NCBI RefSeq assembly: GCF_002150785.1 | Contig: NZ_MTAZ01000013.1 | Coordinates: 1-34,294, forward strand | Direction of reading: 5' to 3' | From: Arenibacter amylolyticus | GTDB lineage: Bacteria > Bacteroidota > Bacteroidia > Flavobacteriales > Flavobacteriaceae | Length of the DNA: 34,294 nt | Part shown: piece by piece, positions 17,750-26,471 of the stretch | How positions within the stretch are numbered: the stretch's first letter is position 1 | Layout of the letters: the number at the start of each line of letters is the position of its first letter | Notes under the pieces: generated by a model | Database searches by the model: none | What the model saw: only the letters and a program-made list of their open reading frames with translations | What the model was told of the DNA's origin: nothing | Translations under genes and position numbers: made by a program

Positions 17750-18658
17750 ATGACAGAAGACCGCAGCAAATTTAAACTAAAAGACATCCCATCCCTTATA
17801 GTAGATACGTACAAGGCATGGATGGCCAATGACCCGTGGCGCTTAAGTGCAGTGGTAGCCTATTATGCCGTATTATCCCTCCCCGCACTCTTGGTAATCA
17901 TTATCAATATTGTTGGATCTATTTGGGGGGTGGATATTGTTCAAGGTCGGCTAACAGATGAGTTTTCTTCTGCCCTGGGTAGGGAGGCGGCAACCGCTAT
18001 TGAAGGTATCATTTCCGAAACTCAGCACGAGAAGAAAAATCTTATTTCCACCATCATAGGGATAGGAACCTTGCTTTTTGGTGCCACAGGAGTTTTCTAT
18101 CAATTAAAAATATCCCTCAACCAGATTTGGCAAGTACGTCCAGACCCCAATGCCAGAGTATGGAAACTAATTACCGACCGTGCCCGAAGCTTTGCCTTTA
18201 TTTTAGTTATTGGCTTTCTATTGTTGACCAGCTTTATTCTTACTGCGGCCATTAGTGCCCTTAACAGCTATATAAAAAAACTATTCCCAGATCTGGTCCT
18301 ATATATAGCCTATCTGATGGACATCCTCATCTCTGTAGGTATCATTTCCGTATTGTTTGCGCTGATGTTTAAATACCTACCGGACGTAAAAATTAAATGG
18401 AAAACGGTTTGGAAGGGTGCCATTCTTACCTCCGTTCTTTTCGTGGTGGGCAAAACCTTATTAGGCCTCTATTTTGCCGAAGCAGCACCAGGATCTACCT
18501 ATGGTGCGGCCGGTACCGTAGTGCTTATACTCTTATGGGTATCCTATTCTTGCCTCATCCTCTTCTTTGGGGCGCAGTTCACCTATATATACGCCAGACG
18601 TTACGGGCAAGGCATCACTCCCAGCAGTGTCGCAAAAAAAATAAAGTCCACCTCTTAA
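17750..18658 (+). CDS. YihY/BrkB family inner-membrane protein
   Basis: 302 residues with about six membrane segments. The family hallmarks are LSAVVAYYAVLSLPALLVI near residue 45, TLLFGATGVFYQLKISLNQIW near 115 and the C-terminal AAPGSTYGAAGTVVLILLWVSY. The size and pattern match YihY/UPF0761 proteins. Once annotated as RNase BN, they are now regarded as membrane proteins of uncertain transport role. It has its own spacer on either side and no partner gene. The start is ATG at 17750, with no strong ribosome site, as usual here. Confidence 0.92.
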   Translation: MTEDRSKFKLKDIPSLIVDTYKAWMANDPWRLSAVVAYYAVLSLPALLVIIINIVGSIWGVDIVQGRLTDEFSSALGREAATAIEGIISETQHEKKNLISTIIGIGTLLFGATGVFYQLKISLNQIWQVRPDPNARVWKLITDRARSFAFILVIGFLLLTSFILTAAISALNSYIKKLFPDLVLYIAYLMDILISVGIISVLFALMFKYLPDVKIKWKTVWKGAILTSVLFVVGKTLLGLYFAEAAPGSTYGAAGTVVLILLWVSYSCLILFFGAQFTYIYARRYGQGITPSSVAKKIKSTS

Positions 18659-19046
18659 ATGGCGAACCTGGCTAGCAGCATGATAGCTGCCCCTTAAAGA
18701 CGGGATTATATAGAGCCTTATTTTTTTATTGGTACTGACACCCTACTAAAGACAGGAAAGCCATAGCAAATGCATTAATATATTGCTGATTTAAGACAAC
18801 CCAACACTTTAATAGTTTATACTATTGCGATACCATAAGGTTGGTAGATTACAATGCACCAGTGGGAACAACTATAAAGAATAAAGCACCTTAATAACCA
18901 TACTCAAAACTAGCATTCCCAATGCTCCCCACTAGGTAACTACCCAACATATTTTTCATCATGGGAACCAAAAGGTCTTCAAAAGTTTGACCTATGGGTT
19001 TTCCGTAAATCAAATAGCCTTTAATTTTATTTAAATCATAAAAAAC
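18659..19046. other. Spacer between YihY and nitroreductase genes
   Basis: No gene supported. No clear terminator follows the YihY gene. On the minus strand a stop-free run of about 60 codons (about 18905-19070) exists but lacks a usable start and overlaps the nitroreductase start. A short inverted repeat AGGTC...GACCT (about 18972-18992) is present. Confidence 0.4.
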
Positions 19047-19658
19047 ATGACTACCACCGAGAAGATACAATTAGAGAAGATAGCAGATGTAGAACATGAG
19101 ATATTTGCTTTACTTAAACAGCGTTATAGCCCAAGAATTTTTAAGGATAAAAAAATATCCAAAAACCAATTACAGCAACTTTTCGAAGCCGCACGATGGT
19201 CTGCGAGTTCTAATAACTTACAGCCATGGCGTTTTTTATACGCCGAAAAAAATACGGACACCTATAACGACATTCTGGATTGCTTAAGCGATTTTAATAA
19301 GCAATGGGCTTCCAATGCCCCCTTATTGATGTTGACCGCCTATAAGGAAAGAACAGACCAAGGGAAAGAAAATTTCCATGCCCTGCACGATTTAGGGCTT
19401 TGCTTGGGCGGAATGACAGTACAAGCCCAATACATGGGGATTGGTGTACACCATATGGCCGGAGTGGATTGGAAAAAGGCCCATAAAAAGTTCGATATCC
19501 CAGAGGGATTTCACGTGACCACCGCAGTTGCCATAGGACATTATGGGGGCGATTTGGACGATTTGCCTACCGACTTACGCGATAAGGAAGTAGCTACTAG
19601 AAAGCGCATCCCCCAAACCGAATTCGCTTTTGAAGGAAGCTGGGGCAGCACCAAATAG
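19047..19658 (+). CDS. Nitroreductase family protein (FMN-dependent)
   Basis: 203 residues, the normal size. The N-terminal RYSPRIFKDKKI and RWSASSNNLQPWRFLY are the FMN-phosphate and isoalloxazine contact regions of the family. GLCLGGMTVQAQYMGIGVHHMAG and the C-terminal VAIGHYG complete the fold. Such enzymes are cytosolic dimers that use NAD(P)H to reduce nitro compounds, quinones or flavins; the physiological substrate is not evident. The ATG at 19047 gives the start MTTTEKIQLEKIADVEHEI. It stands alone on the plus strand, convergent with the dehydrogenase gene that follows. Confidence 0.92.
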   Translation: MTTTEKIQLEKIADVEHEIFALLKQRYSPRIFKDKKISKNQLQQLFEAARWSASSNNLQPWRFLYAEKNTDTYNDILDCLSDFNKQWASNAPLLMLTAYKERTDQGKENFHALHDLGLCLGGMTVQAQYMGIGVHHMAGVDWKKAHKKFDIPEGFHVTTAVAIGHYGGDLDDLPTDLRDKEVATRKRIPQTEFAFEGSWGSTK

Positions 19659-19832
19659 GCAGTTATTGGAAACGGTGAAGAGCAGATAAAGCCGCTACCA
19701 TATCAACTATAAAACAACCCTACATACCACACCCCCTTAAATTCAAGGAGCTGGTAAGGTAGGGTTGGAATATAAGGATATGGCTATAGACAGACTCGTT
19801 CCTTATACTAGAGACAGCATCATAAAGTAAAC

Positions 19833-21194
19833 CTACTTCCCAATATACACGGTCTTTTTATTGACAAACTCCAATATACCTTCCAAGGACAATTCTCGGC
19901 CGTAACCAGAAGCTTTAGTCCCTCCAAAAGGAAGTCTTGGGTCTGATTTTACAAGTTCATTAATAAAAAAGGCCCCATCTGGAATGTCTCCAATAAGTTT
20001 ACGGGCGTCATCTAAATCTTGGGTAAACAACATAGTCCCCAATCCAAATCTGGAATTAGTAGCCAGCGCGATGGAATCTGCCCTATCCTTGGCTTTGATA
20101 ACTGCTGCCACAGGACCAAAAAGCTCCTCGTCAAAGGCGGGCATTCCAGGTCTCACTCCAGTAAGAACGGTTGGCTCGTAATAGGCTCCGTCCCTGGTAT
20201 TTCCCAAGGCGATTTCTGCTCCCATTTCTATGGACTTTGATACTTGCCCTGCGAGCTCCTCTGCCAAATCTTCCCTGGCCAGAACGCCAATATCCGTCTT
20301 CTTATCCATGGGGTCGCCCGATTTTAAGGATTTGATTTTATCCATGAATCTGGATAAAAACTCCTCGTATATTTCTTCCACTACAATAAATCGCTTGGCC
20401 GCAATACAGCTCTGCCCGTTGTTTTGCATGCGGGCATTGACCATAGTTTCCAAATATTTATCCAGATTGGCATCCTCCCACACCACACAGGCATTGTTGC
20501 CGCCAAGTTCCATGACGGATTGTTTTAGGTTCTTTCCTGCGATTCCAGCGATAGATCTACCTGCTTTTTCGCTTCCTGTAAGACTTACCCCTTGTACAAT
20601 ATCGCTCTCCAACACCATCTCTAACTGTTTGTGGTTTGCCAAAACTACTTGAAAGCAGCCCGCTGGATAGCCTGCATCTTGGAACAATCCTTCTATGGCC
20701 ATAGCACATCCGGGAACATTACTGGCATGCTTTAATATTAAGGTGTTCCCAGCGGTAAGGGTTGGGACCGCACAACGCAATACCTGCCAAAAGGGAAAAT
20801 TCCAAGGCATTATAGCTAATACACTCCCAATGGGATCGTAACTAATAAAACTTTCCCCCGCTTCGGTCTCTATCAGATCATCCGATAGAAAGTCTTCCGC
20901 ATTTTCTGCATAGAACTCGCATACCCATGCACATTTTTCAACCTCTGCTTTGGCCTGACTTACCGGTTTCCCCATCTCTTTGGCCATCAATTCACTATAA
21001 CGATCCTTATTCTCTAATAACAGATCTCCCAATTTATGAAGAAGCGCTACCCTGTTTTCCAAACTCTCCTTTTTCCATTTTTGGAAGGCAGCACTAGACT
21101 TTTTTAATACCGCCTCAATGTCGGAGTCAGAGAACTGCTTGTATTTCTCCAAAACTTGATTGTTATAAGGATTAACTGAATCTATATTCGCCAT
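19833..21194 (-). CDS. NAD(P)-dependent succinate-semialdehyde dehydrogenase-type aldehyde dehydrogenase
   Basis: 453 residues, typical of the short GabD/Sad-like group. Catalytic features: Asn132 in MPWNFPFWQ, Glu229 in VMELGGNN and nucleophile Cys263 in NNGQSCIAAKR. The cofactor region is SLTGSEKAGRSIAG, and the C-terminal LPFGGTKASGYGREL is a family mark. It oxidises an aldehyde to the acid; in this subgroup succinate semialdehyde to succinate (GABA shunt) is the usual assignment, but other aldehydes are possible. No transaminase gene is nearby. It lies 61 bp after the DUF2254 gene on the same strand, so co-transcription is possible. Confidence 0.9.
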   Translation of the reverse strand: MANIDSVNPYNNQVLEKYKQFSDSDIEAVLKKSSAAFQKWKKESLENRVALLHKLGDLLLENKDRYSELMAKEMGKPVSQAKAEVEKCAWVCEFYAENAEDFLSDDLIETEAGESFISYDPIGSVLAIMPWNFPFWQVLRCAVPTLTAGNTLILKHASNVPGCAMAIEGLFQDAGYPAGCFQVVLANHKQLEMVLESDIVQGVSLTGSEKAGRSIAGIAGKNLKQSVMELGGNNACVVWEDANLDKYLETMVNARMQNNGQSCIAAKRFIVVEEIYEEFLSRFMDKIKSLKSGDPMDKKTDIGVLAREDLAEELAGQVSKSIEMGAEIALGNTRDGAYYEPTVLTGVRPGMPAFDEELFGPVAAVIKAKDRADSIALATNSRFGLGTMLFTQDLDDARKLIGDIPDGAFFINELVKSDPRLPFGGTKASGYGRELSLEGILEFVNKKTVYIGK

Positions 21195-21255
21195 AATTTT
21201 AAATTTAAATTTGCTTTAACATGGTTTTAATATGAACATTTATCTAATGTAGGCC

Positions 21256-22554
21256 CTAGGTAGCGTCCATGTCTTGGAAAATCTTTAAAATTCGCTCCCG
21301 ATCCAAGGCATTGTCAATAGAATCTTGCACATCCTTTTTTAAAGCTTGGATCTCCATTCTTATCCCTTCCCGGTTTTCTTGGGATATTTGTGTATCGCGC
21401 TCTAAAAGTCCCAATGCCCCAATAAGGGTAGAAACTACAGAATTATCTTTTTTGGCATACAACCGTATAGGTTGTATTAATACCTGCATCAATTCCGAGG
21501 CTGTAATATTATTTTTTATTAGGACTATTTTCCCCTCCTCCAAAGTTACGGAGGTGATCTTAGGCAGGCGTAAAGTCCGATGTAATAAAGGGGTAAGTTT
21601 TGTTATAGCATCTATGGCAGTTCCGGGATCGTTTATACCCGGAGACATAGCCTTCACCGCTATCTCCATTAATTTTACCATCCCCCCAACACCATCGTTA
21701 TGGTCGTCCCTGTTCATAGACAGCAGGCAACAAAACAGCAGGTCATCCAACTCTTTACCCTCTACCTTTTCCTTAATCCTTAACATGGGCGTCCCTTCCC
21801 AGATATGGGCACCCAAATAAGGGATAACCTCTATTTGGTTTCCCTGGGATACAAAAGATGCAGGTAATAGGGAAGAGTCAAACCCCCTAAAATATCCTGT
21901 CTTAGGGGCGGGTATGGTTGTAAAATCATCTGTTTGGACCATTTGCAAGGCCACCTGAGCATCTTTGGCACGTGCTATCTCCTTATCGATTTGCCTATTG
22001 CTAGAATTATAAATATTCTCAATAATATTCTGAATTTGGATGGAAGTAGATATACTATGAATAAAGTACACAAATAATGCAACACAGGTAACACCCCAAA
22101 TAGCGGCCAACATAGTGGAAAACCCCATGGAAGCGGAATCGATCCCTTGTGCCCCCAAAACAATTAAGAGAATTATACAATACAATAAGGTCCCAATATA
22201 GATCCCTAAAATAAACTGATGCTTTTTATTGGAAACCAAGCTAGGCAAAAGTCGTGGGGAAAAATTGGAGGAAGCCTGACTGAGCACTACCATCACCATA
22301 GTAAAGCTAAACACAGTAAGGGAAAGCACCCCTCCTACCAAGGTAGTTAAAATAGCACGGGCAGTCTCGTAGTCTGAAATAAAAAGATAGGGGATTTTTT
22401 CCTTTATGGAATGGGCCAGCTCCAAGTTTTCCACTTCTAAGACAGCTATGGCAAACACTAGAAATCCCAAACTGATAATCACCGGGTAAAATGCGATACT
22501 CTGCACCACCCTCCCATAGACTTCCTTGGTAAATTTTATAATAGACCGGAACAT
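21256..22554 (-). CDS. DUF2254 family membrane protein
   Basis: 432 residues. The N-terminal half has four membrane segments: two at about 15-35 and 63-88, and two at about 105-128 and 135-160. ARAILTTLVGGVLSLTVFSF and SSNFSPRLLPSLVSNK are distinctive of DUF2254. The C-terminal ~250 residues are soluble and contain MSPGINDPGTAIDAI, the most conserved part of the family. The function is not established. The head-to-head arrangement with an MscS channel across 490 bp suggests osmotic or envelope stress, which is inference only. A weak -7-like TATCTTTA lies on the minus strand at 22585-22578. Confidence 0.88.
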   Translation of the reverse strand: MFRSIIKFTKEVYGRVVQSIAFYPVIISLGFLVFAIAVLEVENLELAHSIKEKIPYLFISDYETARAILTTLVGGVLSLTVFSFTMVMVVLSQASSNFSPRLLPSLVSNKKHQFILGIYIGTLLYCIILLIVLGAQGIDSASMGFSTMLAAIWGVTCVALFVYFIHSISTSIQIQNIIENIYNSSNRQIDKEIARAKDAQVALQMVQTDDFTTIPAPKTGYFRGFDSSLLPASFVSQGNQIEVIPYLGAHIWEGTPMLRIKEKVEGKELDDLLFCCLLSMNRDDHNDGVGGMVKLMEIAVKAMSPGINDPGTAIDAITKLTPLLHRTLRLPKITSVTLEEGKIVLIKNNITASELMQVLIQPIRLYAKKDNSVVSTLIGALGLLERDTQISQENREGIRMEIQALKKDVQDSIDNALDRERILKIFQDMDAT

Positions 22555-23044
22555 AGTATTGGCTGAATTAGATCTCTTAAAGATAGGGAATATAATAGGG
22601 TTTCGTGGCCCGTTTCAGCAAAATGCTAACACTAACAATAGGTTTCACCTATAGGTCTCTCTCCCTAATAGCGGTTACCGCCTTACTCATAAGAGGTAAT
22701 ATATAGTGGAATAAAGCACTTATAAAACCGATTTTACCTTTAATATTGAATTAGGAAAATTAGATTTGCAACAATTAAGGTCGTATTGATTTTGCGAGTC
22801 TCTTTAAACCAAAAAGTTAAGCTACTAGGAGTAATTCACCGCACCTATTTTCATTGCGGATTAACATAAAAAATTGAATAATATTTTGGTTGGTTGTTTG
22901 AAAATGGTTCCGTTATCCAAAAATTTCGGAGCCATTTCTATTAAAAAATGCTTTACAATAATTATCTTATTCCTTCCAAACCTTAGAGAACTTATAAAAC
23001 ACCTATTACCGAAACCTATATTGTACATCAAATACTAATACTTT
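22555..23044. other. Divergent intergenic region (DUF2254 / MscS)
   Basis: No gene. An 11-bp hairpin with one G-T pair (AAATGGTTCCG at 22902-22912, CGGAGCCATTT at 22927-22937) sits midway. It has no good T-run and lies downstream of neither gene, so it could belong to a small RNA or a leader. A 10-bp palindrome ACCTATAGGT is near 22650. Confidence 0.4.
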
Positions 23045-23923
23045 ATGAAACTTAAATTGGGAGAAGCTTGGAGTGAAATGTTGAACAGACTGGAGTCTTG
23101 GGTAGATAGCCTCATCATTAATCTACCTAACTTTATTATAGCTATTGTTGTTTTTGTCATTGCTATATTCCTTTCCAAATACATTTCAAAACTCATCCTT
23201 AAACTGCTAGAAAGAAGCAGTATGCAAAAATCCATGAAGGCTGTCATCGCTAAAATAGTTTCCGTTTTAGTGATTTTAGGCGGGCTCTTCTTAATATTGG
23301 GCATCTTAGACCTCAGCAAAACCCTTAACACCATCTTAGCAGGTGCAGGGGTTGCAGGTTTGGCTGTTGGTCTTGCCTTACAAGGGGCTTTGGCCAATAC
23401 GTATTCTGGGATAGTACTATCCTATATTGAGCAAATAAAATTTGGGGATTGGATAGAAACCAATGACTATGCGGGAGAGGTTACCAACATAGATTTACGA
23501 GCAGTAACCCTAAGACAGTCGGACAACAACGTTGTATTTATCCCCAATAAAATGGTCCTTGAAAACCCTATAAAGAACTATACCACCAACCCGCGATCCA
23601 AGGTAATCCTTAGCTGCGGGGTAGGTTATTCTTCGGATTTGGAATTTGTTCGCAGCCTGGTTAAAAAAACCCTTGGGGAGCATTTTAAATCCGTTGAACC
23701 GGAAGATGTTATCTTTCTCTACACGGAATTTGGGGATAGTTCCATAAACTTCGAAACCAGGTTTTGGATCGACTCTACCTCTGCCCTACAAACTAAAAAG
23801 GCAAAGACAGAGGCCATGATCGCCATTAAAAAGGCTTTTGACCAAAACGGTATCGAAATCCCATTCCCCATTAGAACCTTGGATTTCCCTAAGGACTTTA
23901 GAATGCCAAAACAGGATTCCTAG
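23045..23923 (+). CDS. Small-conductance mechanosensitive channel, MscS family
   Basis: 292 residues, close to E. coli MscS (286). Three membrane segments are visible: about 22-42 (FIIAIVVFVIAIFLSKY), about 62-85 and the pore helix about 95-118, where GAGVAGLAVGLALQGALAN shows the Gly/Ala spacing of TM3. The beta domain follows with FGDWIETNDYAGEV and VVFIPNKMVLENPIKNYT, then an alpha/beta C-terminal domain. It opens under membrane tension to release solutes at osmotic downshock. Its place beside DUF2254 and before the stress cluster fits that job. Confidence 0.94.
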   Translation: MKLKLGEAWSEMLNRLESWVDSLIINLPNFIIAIVVFVIAIFLSKYISKLILKLLERSSMQKSMKAVIAKIVSVLVILGGLFLILGILDLSKTLNTILAGAGVAGLAVGLALQGALANTYSGIVLSYIEQIKFGDWIETNDYAGEVTNIDLRAVTLRQSDNNVVFIPNKMVLENPIKNYTTNPRSKVILSCGVGYSSDLEFVRSLVKKTLGEHFKSVEPEDVIFLYTEFGDSSINFETRFWIDSTSALQTKKAKTEAMIAIKKAFDQNGIEIPFPIRTLDFPKDFRMPKQDS

Positions 23924-24383
23924 GCTTCCACAATTATTTACCCCAGCTAATTCCTTTATTGCCATGTACAATAAAATGCCAGCTGGGTTATCAGCCTAAG
24001 ACACTACTTAAATAGCTTAATCCCCGGCTAACAGTCGGGGAGCTAAAGCAAATACTTTATAGGTCTAAGGTTAAAAAGATAAAGTTTCCTTTTACCATTA
24101 TCCTCTACCTACCCCAATACCTTTGGAAGTATCTTTTCCGGTCTTTCAATGCATATTCAATGCTCTAGCACCACACTTACTTATAGATTGCAACTACCTT
24201 TAAATATAAAGCAACAGTACAGAAATGCAGGCGTTATACCTATTATTTTTTAAACATGGCAATGGGTCAAAAATTAATCCTATAGCGTTAAACTACTCTT
24301 GGTGAAGAACTTAACTTTAGGGTATGGATGCAAGGAAAAGAAGGGGCATCCAAGTTATTCAATACTAATTAAAATCGAAGATT
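23924..24383. other. Spacer before the stress cluster, with hairpins
   Basis: No gene. CCCAGCT/AGCTGGG arms (about 23944 and 23979) and a compact hairpin CCCCGGCT-AAC-AGTCGGGG (24022-24040), flanked by AGCT on both sides, follow the mscS stop. Neither has a T-run; they may stabilise the mRNA end. The promoter for the next gene is not recognisable. Confidence 0.4.
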
Positions 24384-24833
24384 ATGAGTACATACACAGA
24401 GAAAGTAGGAGAAAAATTAAACGACCTATTGGAGAAAACCTATGATGCGGAAAAAGGGTATAGCAAGGCAGCCGAAAATACAGACCACGCCCTCTTAAAA
24501 GCTTTTTTTGAAAGAAAGAGCAAGGAAAGAAAGAATTTTGGCAACACCCTAAAGACTGAAATCCACGGCTTTGGACAGCAAGCTGAAAAAGGAGGAAGTA
24601 TTACTGGAGCAGCACATAGAACATGGATGGATATAAAAGCATTCTTTTCTGCAGACAGTCCCGAAGCCATGTTGGAAGAAGCCATTAGAGGTGAAAAAGC
24701 AGCGGTAGAGGAATATGAGGACGTACTTTCAGATACGAGTCTTCCTTCTAGCACCTCCAAAATTCTAACAGATCAAATGCACCAAATAAAAGCAGATTTA
24801 AATAGGATTAAGCGCTTGGAAGACCTGCGATAG
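24384..24833 (+). CDS. PA2169 family four-helix-bundle protein (DUF2383, ferritin-like)
   Basis: 149 residues, all predicted helix. The pattern YTEKVGEKLNDLLEKTYDAEKGYSKAA, then LKAFFERKSKERKNFGNTL, HRTWMDIKAFFS and MLEEAIRGEKAAVEEYEDVL is the DUF2383 four-helix bundle with conserved Glu residues. Its metal function is not proven. In Bacteroidota it often lies among general-stress genes with CsbD-, DUF1328- or Dps-type neighbours, as here. It is followed by a perfect terminator. Cytosolic, no signal. Confidence 0.9.
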   Translation: MSTYTEKVGEKLNDLLEKTYDAEKGYSKAAENTDHALLKAFFERKSKERKNFGNTLKTEIHGFGQQAEKGGSITGAAHRTWMDIKAFFSADSPEAMLEEAIRGEKAAVEEYEDVLSDTSLPSSTSKILTDQMHQIKADLNRIKRLEDLR

Positions 24834-24859
24834 AGTAGCTAAACCAATTCAGCATTCCT

Positions 24860-24902
24860 AATTCACTAACAGGGTGCTTGCCCCCTGTTAGTGAATTATT
24901 AA
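24860..24902 (+). terminator. Terminator after the DUF2383 gene
   Basis: A perfect 15-bp stem (24860-24874 with 24883-24897) around an 8-nt loop, followed by a short AT-rich tail (ATTAAAA). A TTG codon at 24878 inside this loop is in frame with the next gene, but a start there is implausible. Confidence 0.8.
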
Positions 24903-24985
24903 AAGAGCATGGAATAGGGTTATTAAACACCTTTTCTATGGTAATTAAGCAAAACCACAAGTGCTATCCCTCACCCAAAAGAACT

Positions 24986-25723
24986 ATGTATTACAAGATA
25001 TCCAATACAGCCAGCAGCACTACATTAAACGAAACCTTCCACACGCTATTTAAATACCCCCACCTCTATCAAAAACAATTAATGATAAACGGGATAGAGG
25101 AAGTAACCATTCCCATTATTGCGATGGAAGAAAGGAATTATATGGTTCCGGCAATGTGGGGCATGCTACCGGAAAATTATGAGGATGAGTGGAGTGTGTT
25201 TCAGGAAACATTTAATTCCCTCAATATTGCCGTCCCCTCCTTAGATAACCTCTCTTGGTGTACCGAGGCTTTAATTCAAAGAAGATGCCTAATCCCTGTT
25301 ACCGGATTTTACACCTCCTATCTTATTGATGGGGAATTATATCCCTATTTTTTTCATAAAAAATCGAACCTCCCCTTTTGTCTCACTGGCATTTATAATA
25401 GAACCCTAGATGGTTTTTTAACCTGTACGGTACTTACAACTACCGCACGGGAAGAGTTGAAGCAAGTACACAACCTAAATGGCACGGTCCCTTTGATGCT
25501 CCCTAGGGACCAGCACCAAAGGTGGTTAGACCCCCACCTAAAGGATAATATCTTAGCCTCCTTATTAGAAGCTACGCCAGACTTTAATCTTGTGGGACAC
25601 CCTATATCCAGAGAGCTGTTTAAAAACCAAATATCGTACACATCCATGCTTGCCCCAGTCTACTATAAAGCTGCTCCTACAACTATTATTCTTACGAAAA
25701 ACAAGGAATTAATTCTTCCCTAG
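24986..25723 (+). CDS. SRAP-fold (YedK/HMCES-like) protein lacking the catalytic residues
   Basis: 245 residues from the ATG at 24986 (MYYKISNTAS), the start expected for this fold; an upstream TTG at 24878 lies inside a terminator. The SRAP architecture is clear: a WGMLPENYEDEW strand, FNSLNIAVPSL, QRRCLIPVTGFYTSY (compare GFYEW), FCLTGIYNR, TCTVLTT and NGTVPLMLP (compare RMPVIL). Genuine YedK/HMCES proteins use Cys2 to cross-link abasic DNA, helped by Glu in GFYEW and a His before RMP. Here residue 2 is Tyr, the Glu is Thr110 and the His position is Asn165 by eye alignment. I believe this Tyr-2 form recurs in flavobacteria, so it is probably a paralogous family with another role, perhaps DNA or nucleotide binding without cross-linking. 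Confidence 0.8.
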   Translation: MYYKISNTASSTTLNETFHTLFKYPHLYQKQLMINGIEEVTIPIIAMEERNYMVPAMWGMLPENYEDEWSVFQETFNSLNIAVPSLDNLSWCTEALIQRRCLIPVTGFYTSYLIDGELYPYFFHKKSNLPFCLTGIYNRTLDGFLTCTVLTTTAREELKQVHNLNGTVPLMLPRDQHQRWLDPHLKDNILASLLEATPDFNLVGHPISRELFKNQISYTSMLAPVYYKAAPTTIILTKNKELILP

Positions 25724-25880
25724 GCCCTCCCTCCATTCATTAAAAAACAGGCTACCTCCCTCTATCTGAGTTAATTATTAAAGCGATGGGATCAATAGAA
25801 ATGTTAAATAACAATGAAATTTGTAAGGAAAGGGCGTGAGAATCGTGCTCGTAGTTATAAACCTAAAAACACATCATACT

Positions 25881-26042
25881 ATGTTACGTTGGACAGTCAC
25901 CTTTGTTATACTGGCAATAATTGCCGCAATTTTTGGATTTGGCGGAATAGCCGCAGGAGCGGCCAGCATCGCGAAAGTCTTATTCTTTATTTTTCTTATC
26001 CTCTTTGTGATTTCATTATTCACGGGAAGAAGAAAAGTTTAA
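25881..26042 (+). CDS. DUF1328 family small membrane protein (YtjA-like)
   Basis: 53 residues starting [20 protein letters not shown], with two membrane segments and the [12 protein letters not shown] turn, a near-canonical DUF1328 protein. An in-frame ATG at 25836 would add 15 residues of non-conserved sequence and is rejected. Function unknown; in proteobacteria and flavobacteria it is commonly stress-induced and found beside CsbD/YtxH/Dps-type genes. The neighbours here agree. Confidence 0.9.
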   Translation: MLRWTVTFVILAIIAAIFGFGGIAAGAASIAKVLFFIFLILFVISLFTGRRKV

Positions 26043-26058
26043 TCACATTTTAAACTTT

Positions 26059-26070
26059 TAGGTTGACCTA
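26059..26070. promoter_or_regulatory. Small inverted repeat (TAGGT-TG-ACCTA) upstream of the mini-lipoprotein
   Basis: Five-base arms around a TG centre, 59 bp before the ATG at 26129. The size and place fit a regulator half-site pair, but it is short enough to be chance. Confidence 0.25.
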
Positions 26071-26128
26071 GAAATTGGAATTGGACCATTTGTAAAAATA
26101 TAATTTAATTAATCTTAATTTTAATACG

Positions 26129-26302
26129 ATGAGAAAATCAATCATTTACTTTCTGTTTGCACTATTTTTCGCTTCGTCCCTAGCTACTTTTACCGGATGC
26201 AGAGAAGAAAAGAAACCCGGAGAAAAAATTGAAGAAGGCATAGAAGAGGTTGGAGATGGCATAGAAGAAGGTGTGGATGAAATTGAAGATGAAATAGATT
26301 AA
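26129..26302 (+). CDS. Acidic mini-lipoprotein with Glu-Gly repeats
   Basis: 57 residues found by eye. MRKSIIYFLFALFFASSLAT is a signal sequence leading to the lipobox FTGC (Cys24). The mature part is very acidic and repetitive (IEEGIEEVGDGIEEGVDEIEDEID), a run of short amphipathic helix units spaced about seven residues. It has no Lys/Arg after residue 34. I know similar short lipoproteins in flavobacterial stress clusters, all uncharacterised. It follows DUF1328 by 86 bp on the same strand and is followed by a terminator-like hairpin. Likely anchored in the outer membrane or periplasm. Confidence 0.75.
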   Translation: MRKSIIYFLFALFFASSLATFTGCREEKKPGEKIEEGIEEVGDGIEEGVDEIEDEID

Positions 26303-26336
26303 TTTCTATCCACTAACGTCTAAAAAAATACCATTA

Positions 26337-26376
26337 ACGGGCAACCTTCTATAAGAAATTTGTCCGTTTTTGTTTT
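26337..26376 (+). terminator. Terminator after the mini-lipoprotein gene
   Basis: AACGGGCAA (26337-26345) pairs with TTGTCCGTT (26361-26369) with one G-T pair, followed by TTTTGTTTT. Confidence 0.65.
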
Positions 26377-26424
26377 AGTCCTCTACAATCACGATAAAAC
26401 TAGCATTTAGTAATATTAATTATA

Positions 26425-26455
26425 AGAGGAGCCACTAGGACGGTTCCTCTTTCTT
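26425..26455 (+). promoter_or_regulatory. Leader hairpin just before the 107-aa gene
   Basis: AGAGGAGCC (26425-26433) pairs with GGTTCCTCT (26442-26450) with one G-T pair and is followed by TTCTT. It ends about 21 bp before the ATG at 26472. It is either a second terminator in tandem with the one at 26337 or an attenuator/leader structure of the downstream gene. Confidence 0.5.
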
Positions 26456-26471
26456 AAGTCCTATAAAAGTT

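Noticed and set aside
18905-19070. Minus-strand stop-free run ending in SFEYGY
   Set aside because: No suitable start, overlaps the nitroreductase start, and runs of this length are expected by chance in an AT-rich spacer.
24878-24985. N-terminal extension of the SRAP-like gene starting at TTG 24878
   Set aside because: The codon lies in the loop of a perfect terminator hairpin and the extension has no family similarity; MYYKIS at 24986 is the expected start.
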